This document shows, in pieces, positions 1 through 8,235 of a stretch of DNA of 64,000 bases. This stretch comes from Alterisphingorhabdus sp038748365 (GTDB taxonomy: Bacteria > Pseudomonadota > Alphaproteobacteria > Sphingomonadales > Sphingomonadaceae): positions 300,110 to 364,109 of the forward strand of contig JBCDIZ010000002.1 in assembly GCA_038748365.1 (NCBI GenBank), written 5' to 3'. The translations under genes and the position numbers were made by a program. The notes beneath the pieces were generated by a model, which was given only the letters and a program-made list of their open reading frames with translations, did no database searches and was not told where the DNA came from. The number at the start of each line of letters is the position of its first letter. Positions within the stretch are counted from its first letter, which is position 1.

Positions 1-1
1 A

Positions 2-109
2 TTTATCGAGAACGAACTGGCGTCAGGCCACTTTCTGCAACCGGGTGACACGGTGAGGCATGGCTCATCCTATCTTGGCAATATCGAGGTGAAAGTCGTC
101 AGCGAATAG
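2..109 (+). CDS. C-terminal end of a fumarylacetoacetate hydrolase-family protein (partial)
   Basis: The window opens inside a gene; 35 codons and a TAG stop remain. The residues (FIENELASGHFLQPGDTV, then LGNIEVKVV) resemble the C-terminal strand region of FAH-family hydrolases/isomerases, where a 'GD.V....I..LG...V' pattern is usual. Members cleave C-C bonds in diketo acids or act as hydratases in aromatic degradation. The stop overlaps the 3' end of the convergent TetR gene by 11 bases. With only the tail visible, the family call is a pattern-based inference and the substrate cannot be told. Confidence 0.55.
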   Translation, partial: FIENELASGHFLQPGDTVRHGSSYLGNIEVKVVSE

Positions 110-713
110 CGGCGATAATCTCACGGGATTTTTCCGTGCAGTGGTCCATTAAAACTGCTCGCCAACTGCGCCGCACATGGGCAATGCCTTCGGCGCTGGA
201 AAAAAAGCCCGAGGCCCACATGCCGAGCACCGAGAGCAGGATGGTTGCTAGATGGTGACTGAGGTCATCCGCGCTGGTCTCTTCGTGCAGCTCATTATTG
301 GCAATTGCCTGAATAACAAAGGCGTGTGTAATTGCCGTCATTTGCACCAGTCCATTATGCGATGGTGCCGTATCTTCCGCGATCATGATCTCACGCAGGA
401 TAGCGCGATAAAATGCTTCGTCTTTCTCAAAGAACTGCTGAGCCTGATCAAGTGCTCCCAACAATAGCTCTAGCGCTAATCGGTTTGCCTGTGGTGACGA
501 CAGCTGTGAAGTATCGAATTCTGCTGTCATCATCAGTGAAATCAGAACATCGTTTTTTGAACCGAAAAGATTATAGGGTGTAGCAATGCTCACTCTGGCT
601 TCTTCCGCCAGCCGACGCATTGTGAGCTTCTTGATACCCTCCTTACGGATGATAGATTCTGCGGCCTCGCATATTTTTGCGCGGTTCAAATTCTTGGCTT
701 TTTCGCGGTTCAT
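99..713 (-). CDS. TetR/AcrR-family transcriptional regulator
   Basis: 204 residues, the usual length for the family. The N-terminal helix-turn-helix spans about residues 10-56 (motifs KICEAAESIIRKEG and LTMRRLAEEARVS, with recognition helix IATPYNLFGSK). The rest is an all-helical ligand-binding domain of no recognisable specificity. It lies 46 bases downstream of the HSL-type esterase on the same strand and could be cotranscribed with it. TetR proteins usually repress nearby divergent promoters, so the palindrome at 1816-1831 between the esterase and the receptor is a candidate target. That link is inference. Confidence 0.85.
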   Translation of the reverse strand: MNREKAKNLNRAKICEAAESIIRKEGIKKLTMRRLAEEARVSIATPYNLFGSKNDVLISLMMTAEFDTSQLSSPQANRLALELLLGALDQAQQFFEKDEAFYRAILREIMIAEDTAPSHNGLVQMTAITHAFVIQAIANNELHEETSADDLSHHLATILLSVLGMWASGFFSSAEGIAHVRRSWRAVLMDHCTEKSREIIAAIR

Positions 714-759
714 TCTCGCTTCTTAACAAGATTATAACGCGTTTCAACCGAGGTAATCC

Positions 760-1770
760 CTAGGCATTAATTTTGGCCTCGCTATAGTCTGATCCCTGCA
801 TCACCCATGTGTCAAAATTCCGTTCCATGCCTTGTGAAAAGGTGTCGAAGAAAAATGCATTTGCCTTCTGACTTATTGCTGCGCCGGGAGCCAGCGATTC
901 AGAGGAGTGGAACGTGCCGGGTGCATACATCAGTTTTACCGGCACGGCGGCATCAGATAGTCGTTGCGCAAAGGTGATTGTTTCATCGAGAAACGGGTCA
1001 TGCTCGCCAATATGCGTTGCTGTTGGCGGTAGGTCAGCTACATTTTCTGCTCGTGCCGGGGCCGCGTCACTTGGAATGGTATCCGGGTTCGCTACCAAAT
1101 CTCCCAAATATAGTGACCATGCCAGCTTGTTGCTCTTAGTGTTCCAAACGGGTGCATTGTTATTGATTGATGATGGCGTGTTCATCCTGTCGTCTATCAT
1201 GGGATAAATCGGCATCTGGAAAGCGATTTTTGCACTTTTCCGGTCACGCGCTCGCAGTGATACGGCGATCGCCAGACCGCCACCTGCACTATGGCCTATC
1301 AGCGCAATGTCATCATCATTGGCATAAGCTTGCCTTCTATTCTCATCGAGCCAGAGCAGAGTCTGATAGCAATCATCAATTGCTGCTGGATAAGGCGCTT
1401 CCAGTGACTTGCGATAATCCGGTGCAACCACTGTGCACGCTTTGGTTTCGATCATTCCAGCTATTATCTTGCCAGCGATTTCCGGATTGCCAACCGCATA
1501 TCCGCCACCATGCAGGTAAAGTACGGGCGGTAACGCTTCGTCGTCCGCCGCATCTGCAGGGCGGTAAATGCACAAGCGGATTTTCCCCGCTCCATCCGAC
1601 CTGTCGATCCATAGCTCTTTCAAAGAAACACCATCGGGCGTGGCGCTCTTATATCTTCTGCCCAGCCAATAGATGAAGCGAAAATACCATAGGGCAGGCC
1701 GCATCAACAACCGCGACAACGTCGCCGCCGTGCGTAATTCTGGATCTATATCACTCTGTTTTACAACCAT
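760..1770 (-). CDS. Alpha/beta hydrolase, hormone-sensitive-lipase-type esterase
   Basis: 336 residues with HSL (family IV) signatures: oxyanion motif HGGG at residues 87-90, nucleophile elbow GHSAGG with Ser161, an acid in GEHDPFLD near residue 254 and a His in GTFHS near residue 285. These enzymes hydrolyse short to medium acyl esters. No signal peptide is evident, although residues 22-36 are hydrophobic. The start has a good GAGG ribosome site five bases upstream. The gene diverges from the receptor at 1869. In this cluster it could hydrolyse esters or lactones made by the Baeyer-Villiger-type enzyme at 8236; the actual substrate is unknown. Confidence 0.88.
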   Translation of the reverse strand: MVVKQSDIDPELRTAATLSRLLMRPALWYFRFIYWLGRRYKSATPDGVSLKELWIDRSDGAGKIRLCIYRPADAADDEALPPVLYLHGGGYAVGNPEIAGKIIAGMIETKACTVVAPDYRKSLEAPYPAAIDDCYQTLLWLDENRRQAYANDDDIALIGHSAGGGLAIAVSLRARDRKSAKIAFQMPIYPMIDDRMNTPSSINNNAPVWNTKSNKLAWSLYLGDLVANPDTIPSDAAPARAENVADLPPTATHIGEHDPFLDETITFAQRLSDAAVPVKLMYAPGTFHSSESLAPGAAISQKANAFFFDTFSQGMERNFDTWVMQGSDYSEAKINA

Positions 1771-1815
1771 AAATCCTCTCTAACACACTTTATAATAGCT
1801 TTCTATATCATTTGA

Positions 1816-1831
1816 TGATAGTCCACTATCA
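1816..1831. promoter_or_regulatory. Perfect palindrome, candidate TetR operator
   Basis: TGATAGTCCACTATCA is a perfect 16-base inverted repeat with a two-base centre, located between the divergent esterase (start 1770) and receptor (start 1869). Its TAGTnnACTA core recurs at 8148-8165 in the other divergent promoter of this cluster. One of the two local TetR proteins is the likely ligand; which one cannot be told. Confidence 0.55.
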
Positions 1832-1868
1832 CTAAGATGGGTAAAACCCACACAAAAATAGGGAGGAT

Positions 1869-4388
1869 ATGATGCTTTTATCTAAGCATTTCAGCTTTTT
1901 GCTATCAGCAAGTGCGCTTGCTCTGACAGCCGTTCCAGCGTTGGCGCAGGAGGGAGGCGATAAGGAAAATCCGGATTTGGCGGCAAATGACGATACGAGT
2001 GTAGACATTGTTGTCACCGCTGAGCGCCGTGAGGATACGTTGCTGAAAACGCCGATCTCGCTCTCTGTTTTCACATCGCAAGAGCGCGACATATTGGGCA
2101 TCATTGATTCAGAGGATATTGCTGACTTTACTCCGGGGCTGAATTTTCAGAACAGCCCCAATCGGCTTTCTATCAGGGGTATTGGCCGACTCGATAATGC
2201 ATTGGGAACGGATCCGGGGATTGCAACTTATGTCGATGGGGTGTTCGTTTCAGATACCCAATCGCTTGATCGTGCACCGCTCTTTATAGAACGCATAGAA
2301 GTGCTGCGCGGACCGCAAGGGACTTTGTTCGGTCGTAATTCGGTTGGCGGGTTGGTGAACATTATCACCAAACGTCCGGAGTTCACCTCCGAGCAAGAAG
2401 CGCGGTTTCGGGTTGGTTCGTTTGGAACCCTTACAGGGCAGTTCACGACAACCGGCTCACTTTTCGGATCGGATAACACGGCCTATCGGCTCAACCTGTC
2501 AGGGATACTCCAGCTCGACGGACGATATGATAACACATTCTCGGGTGTTCCGGATCTTGCGCGCGACAATGAAGAATATGCCATTGAGCTGCAGATTTCG
2601 CATTCTTTCTCTGACAATCTCGACCTGTGGCTGCGGTATCGGACGGAGCATACCAACGGCCGTTCCGTGCCATCAAGGCGAACAGAACCTTATGACTTCC
2701 GCGGACCCGGTGCACCACCGCTAACCTATTTCGGAGCGCTTCAGCCTAATCCCCTTTTTGGTCTGGATGAAACCAACCCGGCTGTCGATGATCCGCTGAC
2801 ACAAAGACTGGATTTCTCTGGTCGTCAGAGCCTGAACGATGTGCACGAGGTTGTCGGTGAGCTGACCTGGGATGTTGGACCGGCGCTTATCCGCTATATT
2901 GGCTCTTACCAGACACGCGATTTCGATTTTGCTGTTGATGCTGATGGTACAGCGCGTGCGTCGCATACTCTCAGTCCGCTCGATCCCAGCATTCAGGATC
3001 CTCTGGGGACAGTGACCTCGACATTCTCGGTCAACGATATTCTTGATACCAATGAAACAACCAGCCACGAGATTCAGTTTCTGTCGAATGATGACAGCAA
3101 TTTGCGATGGATAGCTGGCCTTTATTATTATCATGAAAATTCACTACAGGATTTCGGGATCAGCTCGCCACAAGCAGTTGCTGCTGGCACGCCGCAACTG
3201 TTTGACTTTGCGAATACAACAGGCGCCTGTCTGTTTGGCTTTGCACCCGATTTTATTTGCGGCCTTGGTGGAGTAGCAGGCGACGCGAACCCCGATAACA
3301 ACACCTATTTTCAGACCGGTGACCTCACGGTTGATTCCTATGCGGCCTATGGCCAGATCGATTGGGAGTTTGTGCCGGGTCTTACGCTCAAAGCGGGCCT
3401 GCGCTATACACGCGATGAGAAAGAGGGCTTCGAGGCGCAGCAAATATATGCCTATAATCCCTTTGGTGCCTTTGGCGCGGGCACAGGTGTTGCGGCTCCC
3501 ATTCCCTGGATACAGCTTACCCCCAACAATAATGAACGCACTCTGGAAAACTCCTGGGATGCTGTGACGGGTATCATTGGCTTGAACTATGAATGGGACG
3601 CGAATAGCGTTCTCTACGCCCAATATAGCCGCGGCTATAAGGCTGGGGGTATGCGACTGGGTCTGCTCCCTCCCGATGACCCCACGACACCAGAAGATGA
3701 ACGTTTTGTCGATGAAGAGACAGTCGATGCATTTGAGATCGGTGCGAAAACTCTGGCCGCTAATGGGCGTCTCCGGTTGGCCGCGAGTGCCTTTTATTAT
3801 GATTATAAAAACCTGCAGGCTCCAATCGACTTCGTCAACCAAGGCGGCATTGTGCAGCCGCTCATCGTGAATGTGCCGGAATCGCGTACATTCGGCTTCG
3901 AGTTTGAGATGTTCTGGCTGATTACCGATAATTTCAGCCTGGGAGGCAATTACAGCTTCCTGGATACCGAGGTAACGTCCTTTCCGACGTTGGTGGCTAA
4001 TCCGCCACTTGGGATTGTACAGTCACTCGAAGGCAATACATTGCCGCGTTCTCCGCGCCATTCGGGCAATGTCAATGCACGCTATACCTTCGATCTGGTT
4101 GGTGGCAGTGACCTCACCATTATCGGTAACTGGACCTTCACCGATGATCTGCACAACACATTGTTCGATGACCCGATCTATACCATCGAAGCTAATGACC
4201 GCTTTGGTTTGCGGGCCTTGTGGAACAACGCCAATGGCGATGTCACAATCATCGCAGCAATTGATAATTTCTTTGATAATAATGCGCCCAATAGCGTGAC
4301 CGTTTCGACACCTGATGCGGGCTTCTCGCGGCTTGAAGACTTTGTCAATCAGCGGACATTTTTCGTCGAGATTCAGAAGCGGTTTTGA
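1869..4388 (+). CDS. TonB-dependent outer-membrane receptor (catabolic cluster 1)
   Basis: 839 residues. A signal peptide of about 27 residues ends at ALAQ, followed by a TonB-box-like stretch VDIVVTAERR (residues 45-54). The plug domain carries RGIGRLDN and the conserved IEVLRGPQGTLFGRNSVGG. A long beta-barrel follows, ending in the terminal Phe of outer-membrane proteins (EIQKRF). It lacks the STN domain of the iron-cluster receptors. No Fur-box-like sequence is seen upstream; instead the palindrome at 1816-1831 is there, and the neighbours are esterases, an MFS carrier and a monooxygenase. Import of a hydrophobic organic substrate rather than a siderophore is therefore inferred. GGAGG lies just before the start. 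Confidence 0.9.
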   Translation: MMLLSKHFSFLLSASALALTAVPALAQEGGDKENPDLAANDDTSVDIVVTAERREDTLLKTPISLSVFTSQERDILGIIDSEDIADFTPGLNFQNSPNRLSIRGIGRLDNALGTDPGIATYVDGVFVSDTQSLDRAPLFIERIEVLRGPQGTLFGRNSVGGLVNIITKRPEFTSEQEARFRVGSFGTLTGQFTTTGSLFGSDNTAYRLNLSGILQLDGRYDNTFSGVPDLARDNEEYAIELQISHSFSDNLDLWLRYRTEHTNGRSVPSRRTEPYDFRGPGAPPLTYFGALQPNPLFGLDETNPAVDDPLTQRLDFSGRQSLNDVHEVVGELTWDVGPALIRYIGSYQTRDFDFAVDADGTARASHTLSPLDPSIQDPLGTVTSTFSVNDILDTNETTSHEIQFLSNDDSNLRWIAGLYYYHENSLQDFGISSPQAVAAGTPQLFDFANTTGACLFGFAPDFICGLGGVAGDANPDNNTYFQTGDLTVDSYAAYGQIDWEFVPGLTLKAGLRYTRDEKEGFEAQQIYAYNPFGAFGAGTGVAAPIPWIQLTPNNNERTLENSWDAVTGIIGLNYEWDANSVLYAQYSRGYKAGGMRLGLLPPDDPTTPEDERFVDEETVDAFEIGAKTLAANGRLRLAASAFYYDYKNLQAPIDFVNQGGIVQPLIVNVPESRTFGFEFEMFWLITDNFSLGGNYSFLDTEVTSFPTLVANPPLGIVQSLEGNTLPRSPRHSGNVNARYTFDLVGGSDLTIIGNWTFTDDLHNTLFDDPIYTIEANDRFGLRALWNNANGDVTIIAAIDNFFDNNAPNSVTVSTPDAGFSRLEDFVNQRTFFVEIQKRF

Positions 4389-4403
4389 GGATCTTCCCCA
4401 CAT

Positions 4404-4440
4404 GGGCTCCGCCACGAAATGGCGGGGCTCCTTTTTATTT
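4404..4440 (+). terminator. Rho-independent terminator after the receptor gene
   Basis: An 11-base-pair stem (4404-4414 with 4421-4431 and 4420, two G-T wobbles) with a CGAAA loop is followed by a T-rich run (TTTTTATTT). It starts 16 bases after the receptor stop and separates it from the convergent TetR gene. Confidence 0.8.
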
Positions 4441-4466
4441 CAATCTTTCTATTGCAGGGCGTAAAT

Positions 4467-5093
4467 TCAGTCCCTGATGACAAGATGCTTGAACTGGCTT
4501 TCCACACGGTCAACGGTTTCGAGCGTTTCACGCATAAAATCCGTCTCTTGGCGGATAAATCGGCGAATGACGGCAGCATTTCCTGCAATCAGCATTCCGG
4601 CAACCAGCCTCGGCATGCCGACATCGTCAGCGCTCATGCGGAAATCTTTGGCGAGCGACTGACAAAGTTCATTCTCATAATCGATCTGGATGCGCCATAG
4701 GCCGAACAATGCCGGCATGCTCTCTGCCTTGTGCTGATAGAGCTTTCGGTACTTGCCGATATCTTTCAGAAATTCGCGATAGGCGAATATGAGCCATTCC
4801 CGCCACATTTCGAAGGTATCGCTGTCATGGTCTTTACTCATATAGCTGCGAAAACGATCAAGCCATAACTCATCGCCAGCGACCATCAGGCTGACCTTGT
4901 TCGGGAAGTGGCGATAAAGCGTCTGGACATGGATACCTGCGCGCTCGGCAACGTCCTCAAGCGTCACATCATCGAGTTGACGCTCAAAAAACAGCTCCAG
5001 CGACGCTTCGAGTATTTTCTTGCGCGTTTCGGCCTTTTTTTTCTGACGCTTGGGGTAGCTGATCGGCGCTAGAATGGTGTCATTATCATCCAT
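4467..5093 (-). CDS. TetR/AcrR-family transcriptional regulator
   Basis: 208 residues. Helix-turn-helix at about residues 22-68, with KKILEASLELFFER, VTLEDVAERAGIHVQTLYRHFPNK being typical TetR N-terminal helices. The C-terminal half is helical ligand-binding sequence. It lies 13 bases downstream of the MFS gene on the same strand, and the type B carboxylesterase is further upstream, so the three probably form one operon. An autoregulated repressor of that operon, sensing the substrate or an intermediate, is the simplest reading, but no direct evidence exists in sequence. Confidence 0.87.
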   Translation of the reverse strand: MDDNDTILAPISYPKRQKKKAETRKKILEASLELFFERQLDDVTLEDVAERAGIHVQTLYRHFPNKVSLMVAGDELWLDRFRSYMSKDHDSDTFEMWREWLIFAYREFLKDIGKYRKLYQHKAESMPALFGLWRIQIDYENELCQSLAKDFRMSADDVGMPRLVAGMLIAGNAAVIRRFIRQETDFMRETLETVDRVESQFKHLVIRD

Positions 5094-5106
5094 GTCTCTT
5101 GAGGCC

Positions 5107-6540
5107 CTATATATTGCTCAATGCACGTTTCGCAGCGATGTCTGTCAAGATTTGTGCATGCTCCTTACGAGATAAAGGATATAGTCTAAGGATGATCAAG
5201 GCCAATAGCCAGAAAATGAGCATCATGGACGCAACAGCAGCGCCTAGCTGAGTCAGGGTATTACTTGGGACTTGTCCTATTTCTGCACCGCTGGGAAAGC
5301 TGACAAGCTGCAGCACAGCCCCGGCAATCAAGCCTCCCAAGCCTGATGTTGCTTTCAGCGAAAAGGTAAGGGCGGAGGAGTAGATGGCTTCTTGCCTCTG
5401 GCCCGTGGCCAACTCATTGCGGTCGATGGTGTCGGCCAGCATAGAGGTAAATATGATTGTCAGACCGACAGCAGCGAAGACCGAAATAACGGCGTTGAGG
5501 CACAATATGATCAGTAGCGCAGGATCGCCATTTTGTGGCAATATGTCGATCAGGCGAAGGCCGATAATGGCAGGGTTTGTCACCATGACTATCGCCACAG
5601 TGACTATACCAACAGGCCGTTTGTCATGACGTTTGGATATCCATGGTATCGTAATGAAAGCGATAATCGTTCCTACCAAAGCGGCCAGTGTGATTAGTGC
5701 GAGCTGCTCTGTCGTAAGGCCCCAGAAATAGGACAGCATGTAAAGGTTCATCACTTCGTTGAATCCGATCGCTGTGGCTGAAACGAAGATGATGGCAAAC
5801 AGGATTAAAAAAGGGCGATTTTGCAGCAAATTGCTAAAGTCATGCTTCAGCCCATTGGATTGCCCCGCCAGCTGAAATGCCTCTTTCAGCCTGGGGATCA
5901 TATGATGCGTGCCGAGCGCGCACAACACAATAGCAATGCTGATCGCAATCGCTCCAACCAAGGCCATATCCTGATAGCCTGCCGGATTAAGCCTGCCATC
6001 GGGAAAGCTTTCGCTTGGTGCGAGAAAGACAAGATATCCTGCTGTAGCAAAGGCTATACCACCAAGCCAGCCAAGCAAAACGCGAAAGCCTGATATGGAT
6101 GTTCGTTCATCATAGTCCGACGTCATTTCCGCAAGCAGGCCAGCCGCAGGAACGGCAAAAAATGTCATGAAGATGCGAACAATGATCGCAAAGCCCGCCA
6201 TCCACAGAAACAGGATCGTCTGATCTGCGCCAAAAGGCGGCTGGAACAGGAAATAAAAGGCTATGCCCATGGGCAGGGCGGAGGCGTAGATGAAAGGATG
6301 TCGGCGCCCCCAGCGTGTATGCACCTTGTCCGACCAATAGCCGACAAGCGGATCGGTGATGGCATCGACGACCAAGGCAAGGAAGATGGCAATGCCAGCC
6401 AGCAACCCTTCCAGACCAACAACCTGAGTGTAGAAAAACAGCAGGAAGACATTGAACGCCGTGTCCTTGACGCCGGTAGCGATGGAACCGGTGCCATAGA
6501 ATATCTTGGTCGGGAGGGTGATGCGTGACTTGGCGGGCAT
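5107..6540 (-). CDS. MFS transporter, glycoside-pentoside-hexuronide (GPH) type
   Basis: 477 residues with about twelve hydrophobic segments. Family signatures include DAITDPLVGYWSDK after transmembrane segment 2 and the loop WGRRHPF. The GPH family couples solute uptake to cations across the inner membrane. In sphingomonads, members are common in clusters for non-sugar compounds. It lies 86 bases below the carboxylesterase and 13 bases above the TetR gene, all on the minus strand. It is clearly paralogous to the transporter at 48837 in catabolic cluster 2. Together with the receptor at 1869 it gives an outer-plus-inner membrane uptake route. The substrate is unknown. Confidence 0.88.
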   Translation of the reverse strand: MPAKSRITLPTKIFYGTGSIATGVKDTAFNVFLLFFYTQVVGLEGLLAGIAIFLALVVDAITDPLVGYWSDKVHTRWGRRHPFIYASALPMGIAFYFLFQPPFGADQTILFLWMAGFAIIVRIFMTFFAVPAAGLLAEMTSDYDERTSISGFRVLLGWLGGIAFATAGYLVFLAPSESFPDGRLNPAGYQDMALVGAIAISIAIVLCALGTHHMIPRLKEAFQLAGQSNGLKHDFSNLLQNRPFLILFAIIFVSATAIGFNEVMNLYMLSYFWGLTTEQLALITLAALVGTIIAFITIPWISKRHDKRPVGIVTVAIVMVTNPAIIGLRLIDILPQNGDPALLIILCLNAVISVFAAVGLTIIFTSMLADTIDRNELATGQRQEAIYSSALTFSLKATSGLGGLIAGAVLQLVSFPSGAEIGQVPSNTLTQLGAAVASMMLIFWLLALIILRLYPLSRKEHAQILTDIAAKRALSNI

Positions 6541-6626
6541 AAACGGGGTTTCCGATCACCTATGATTTTGAACATAGGAGGAGCTGTTGAGGCGAAAGTT
6601 AAGCGGGGAGGGCAGGTGTTTGCGCC

Positions 6627-8078
6627 TCAAGCCACATCGTAAAGCTCCAATTTGTCAGCATCCGCCCTTTCAATAAGCTCAGGCTGGTGGCTGATCCGCA
6701 TGCTGGCATAGCTGTCAGGCTGAAATTTATGCCATTCCGGCAAACCTCCGCCATTTGGTGAGCCAGTACGGGCAAAAGCGATCACTGTATCGGACCAGCG
6801 CTGCGCAATCTCTCTGTTTTCAGGCGTGGGAGGGTGCACGAAAAGCGCAGGATTGCCTTCCTCGATCCAGTTAAAGGCAAATGGGACATCAGCATAATGG
6901 GTGATGCCCCATTCATGGTCCGTCGGCACCTCGAAACTATAGACCCAGCCGCCAGCGCCATATTGGGAAGCTGCCGAAGCCACACGCAGTGCAGATGAGC
7001 GGAACACATCCAGCCAGGCATGGGTAAGTTGTTTTTTTAGGTCGCCATCCGGAACCATCGATTGCAAATAGTCACGATATGGTGTGCCGTCATCGTTGCT
7101 GACCAGAGGCCCCAGCGCAAACAGCGTTGCCATTCCAACCTGTTCATTTGCAGCATAGGGCGGCGCAAGCATCGTGCCTTCATCAAGCGTATTGCCTGTC
7201 AGTATAGGGATTTGGCTGGCCCAGCCCTGCTGTACCGCTTCCATGCTGCGTTGCGTCAATATTGTGCCATCGAGAGAGGGACCGCCATAAAAGCCCGATT
7301 TCTCCTGCAGCTCGGATAATTCCTTTGCAGGCAACGACTTCAGCGTGTTGAGACAGTCCTCATCACTTTCGATTTCCAATGCCGCTTTTAACAGAGCGAT
7401 CTGATTGAGCGGGGGAGTAATTGTCTCAGTCCCGCTAAATGGCGCGGCCTTGTGGAAAAGGCCCTCTGCAGCAGGCGCGCCCAGCAGCGCAAAAACCGAT
7501 GCGGCGCCCGCGCTTTCACCCCAGATAGTGACATTGTCCGGGTCGCCGCCAAAGGCCGCAATATTGTCCTGAACCCATCGCAGTGCAGCGATCTGGTCTT
7601 GTAGGCCCAGATTGGCGCTGCCGCTATATTCCGGGCCGAATTGCGACAGGTCGATAAAGCCGAAAATACCCAGCCGATAATTGATGGTGACCACGATCAC
7701 GTCATTCTCGGCAACAATGCGTGTCGGGACATATTGGTTGCCGGAGCCGCTGATAAATGCACCGCCATGGATCCAAACCATGACCGGTTTGCTACCGACC
7801 ATGTTGGACGGTGCGTACACATTGAGGAAAAGGCAATCCTCACTCTGCGCGCCGAATATTTCCGGATCGGCCTCTAAACCTTCATATTCTGCGACCTGGA
7901 AATTGCGCGTCCCGAATGTGGTGGCATCATAAGTCTCGCCGATCGATTCCAGAGGTTGGGGCGGCTGGAAACGGTTTTTGCCTGTCGGTGGCTCTGCATA
8001 ACGAATGCCCAGAAAATTGGATACCGCGCCGTCTTCAACGCCCTGAAAAGTTCCCGCTTTTGTATTGGCAATAGCCAT
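6627..8078 (-). CDS. Carboxylesterase, type B (alpha/beta hydrolase)
   Basis: 483 residues, near the usual size of the family. Visible features: GIRYAEPPTG near the N-terminus, SEDCLFLNVYAP (residues 79-90), oxyanion motif HGGAF (104-108) and nucleophile elbow GESAG with Ser189, preceded by AAFGGDPDNVTIWG. The acid is probably the Glu in LDEGTML near residue 308 and the base a His near residue 403 (ITHYADVPF). It hydrolyses carboxylic esters. There is no signal peptide, so it is probably cytoplasmic. It is first in a probable esterase-MFS-TetR operon, divergent from the monooxygenase at 8236 across the palindrome at 8148-8165. The ribosome site AGGAGAGG precedes the ATG. Confidence 0.92.
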   Translation of the reverse strand: MAIANTKAGTFQGVEDGAVSNFLGIRYAEPPTGKNRFQPPQPLESIGETYDATTFGTRNFQVAEYEGLEADPEIFGAQSEDCLFLNVYAPSNMVGSKPVMVWIHGGAFISGSGNQYVPTRIVAENDVIVVTINYRLGIFGFIDLSQFGPEYSGSANLGLQDQIAALRWVQDNIAAFGGDPDNVTIWGESAGAASVFALLGAPAAEGLFHKAAPFSGTETITPPLNQIALLKAALEIESDEDCLNTLKSLPAKELSELQEKSGFYGGPSLDGTILTQRSMEAVQQGWASQIPILTGNTLDEGTMLAPPYAANEQVGMATLFALGPLVSNDDGTPYRDYLQSMVPDGDLKKQLTHAWLDVFRSSALRVASAASQYGAGGWVYSFEVPTDHEWGITHYADVPFAFNWIEEGNPALFVHPPTPENREIAQRWSDTVIAFARTGSPNGGGLPEWHKFQPDSYASMRISHQPELIERADADKLELYDVA

Positions 8079-8147
8079 CTAGCCTCTCCTTTGGTCATCC
8101 TTTTTGCGTCTAGCCGGTTTGCCCGATCTTGCGCTCTTTCCTATTTG

Positions 8148-8165
8148 AGTGTAGTTCACTATACT
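8148..8165. promoter_or_regulatory. Near-perfect palindrome, candidate TetR operator
   Basis: AGTGTAGTTCACTATACT is an inverted repeat with one mismatch, between the divergent carboxylesterase (start 8078) and monooxygenase (start 8236). It shares the TAGTnnACTA core with the palindrome at 1816-1831, which supports a common regulator for both divergent promoters of the cluster. Confidence 0.55.
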
Positions 8166-8235
8166 TATTTTAAAGGCACGACAAGCCCGCATAATCAATC
8201 AGACCAAAACGGGCCGTGAGAGAGGGAAAATTTGC

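Noticed and set aside
1167..1676. 169-codon plus-strand frame opposite the HSL-type esterase
   Set aside because: Antisense to a gene with complete catalytic motifs; composition is not protein-like.
3144..3842. 232-codon minus-strand frame inside the receptor at 1869
   Set aside because: Fully antisense to a well-supported receptor gene, no family resemblance.
6559..6578. CCTATG/CATAGG inverted repeat upstream of the MFS gene at 5107
   Set aside because: Six-base arms with an eight-base spacer and no second copy in the cluster; too weak to call an operator.
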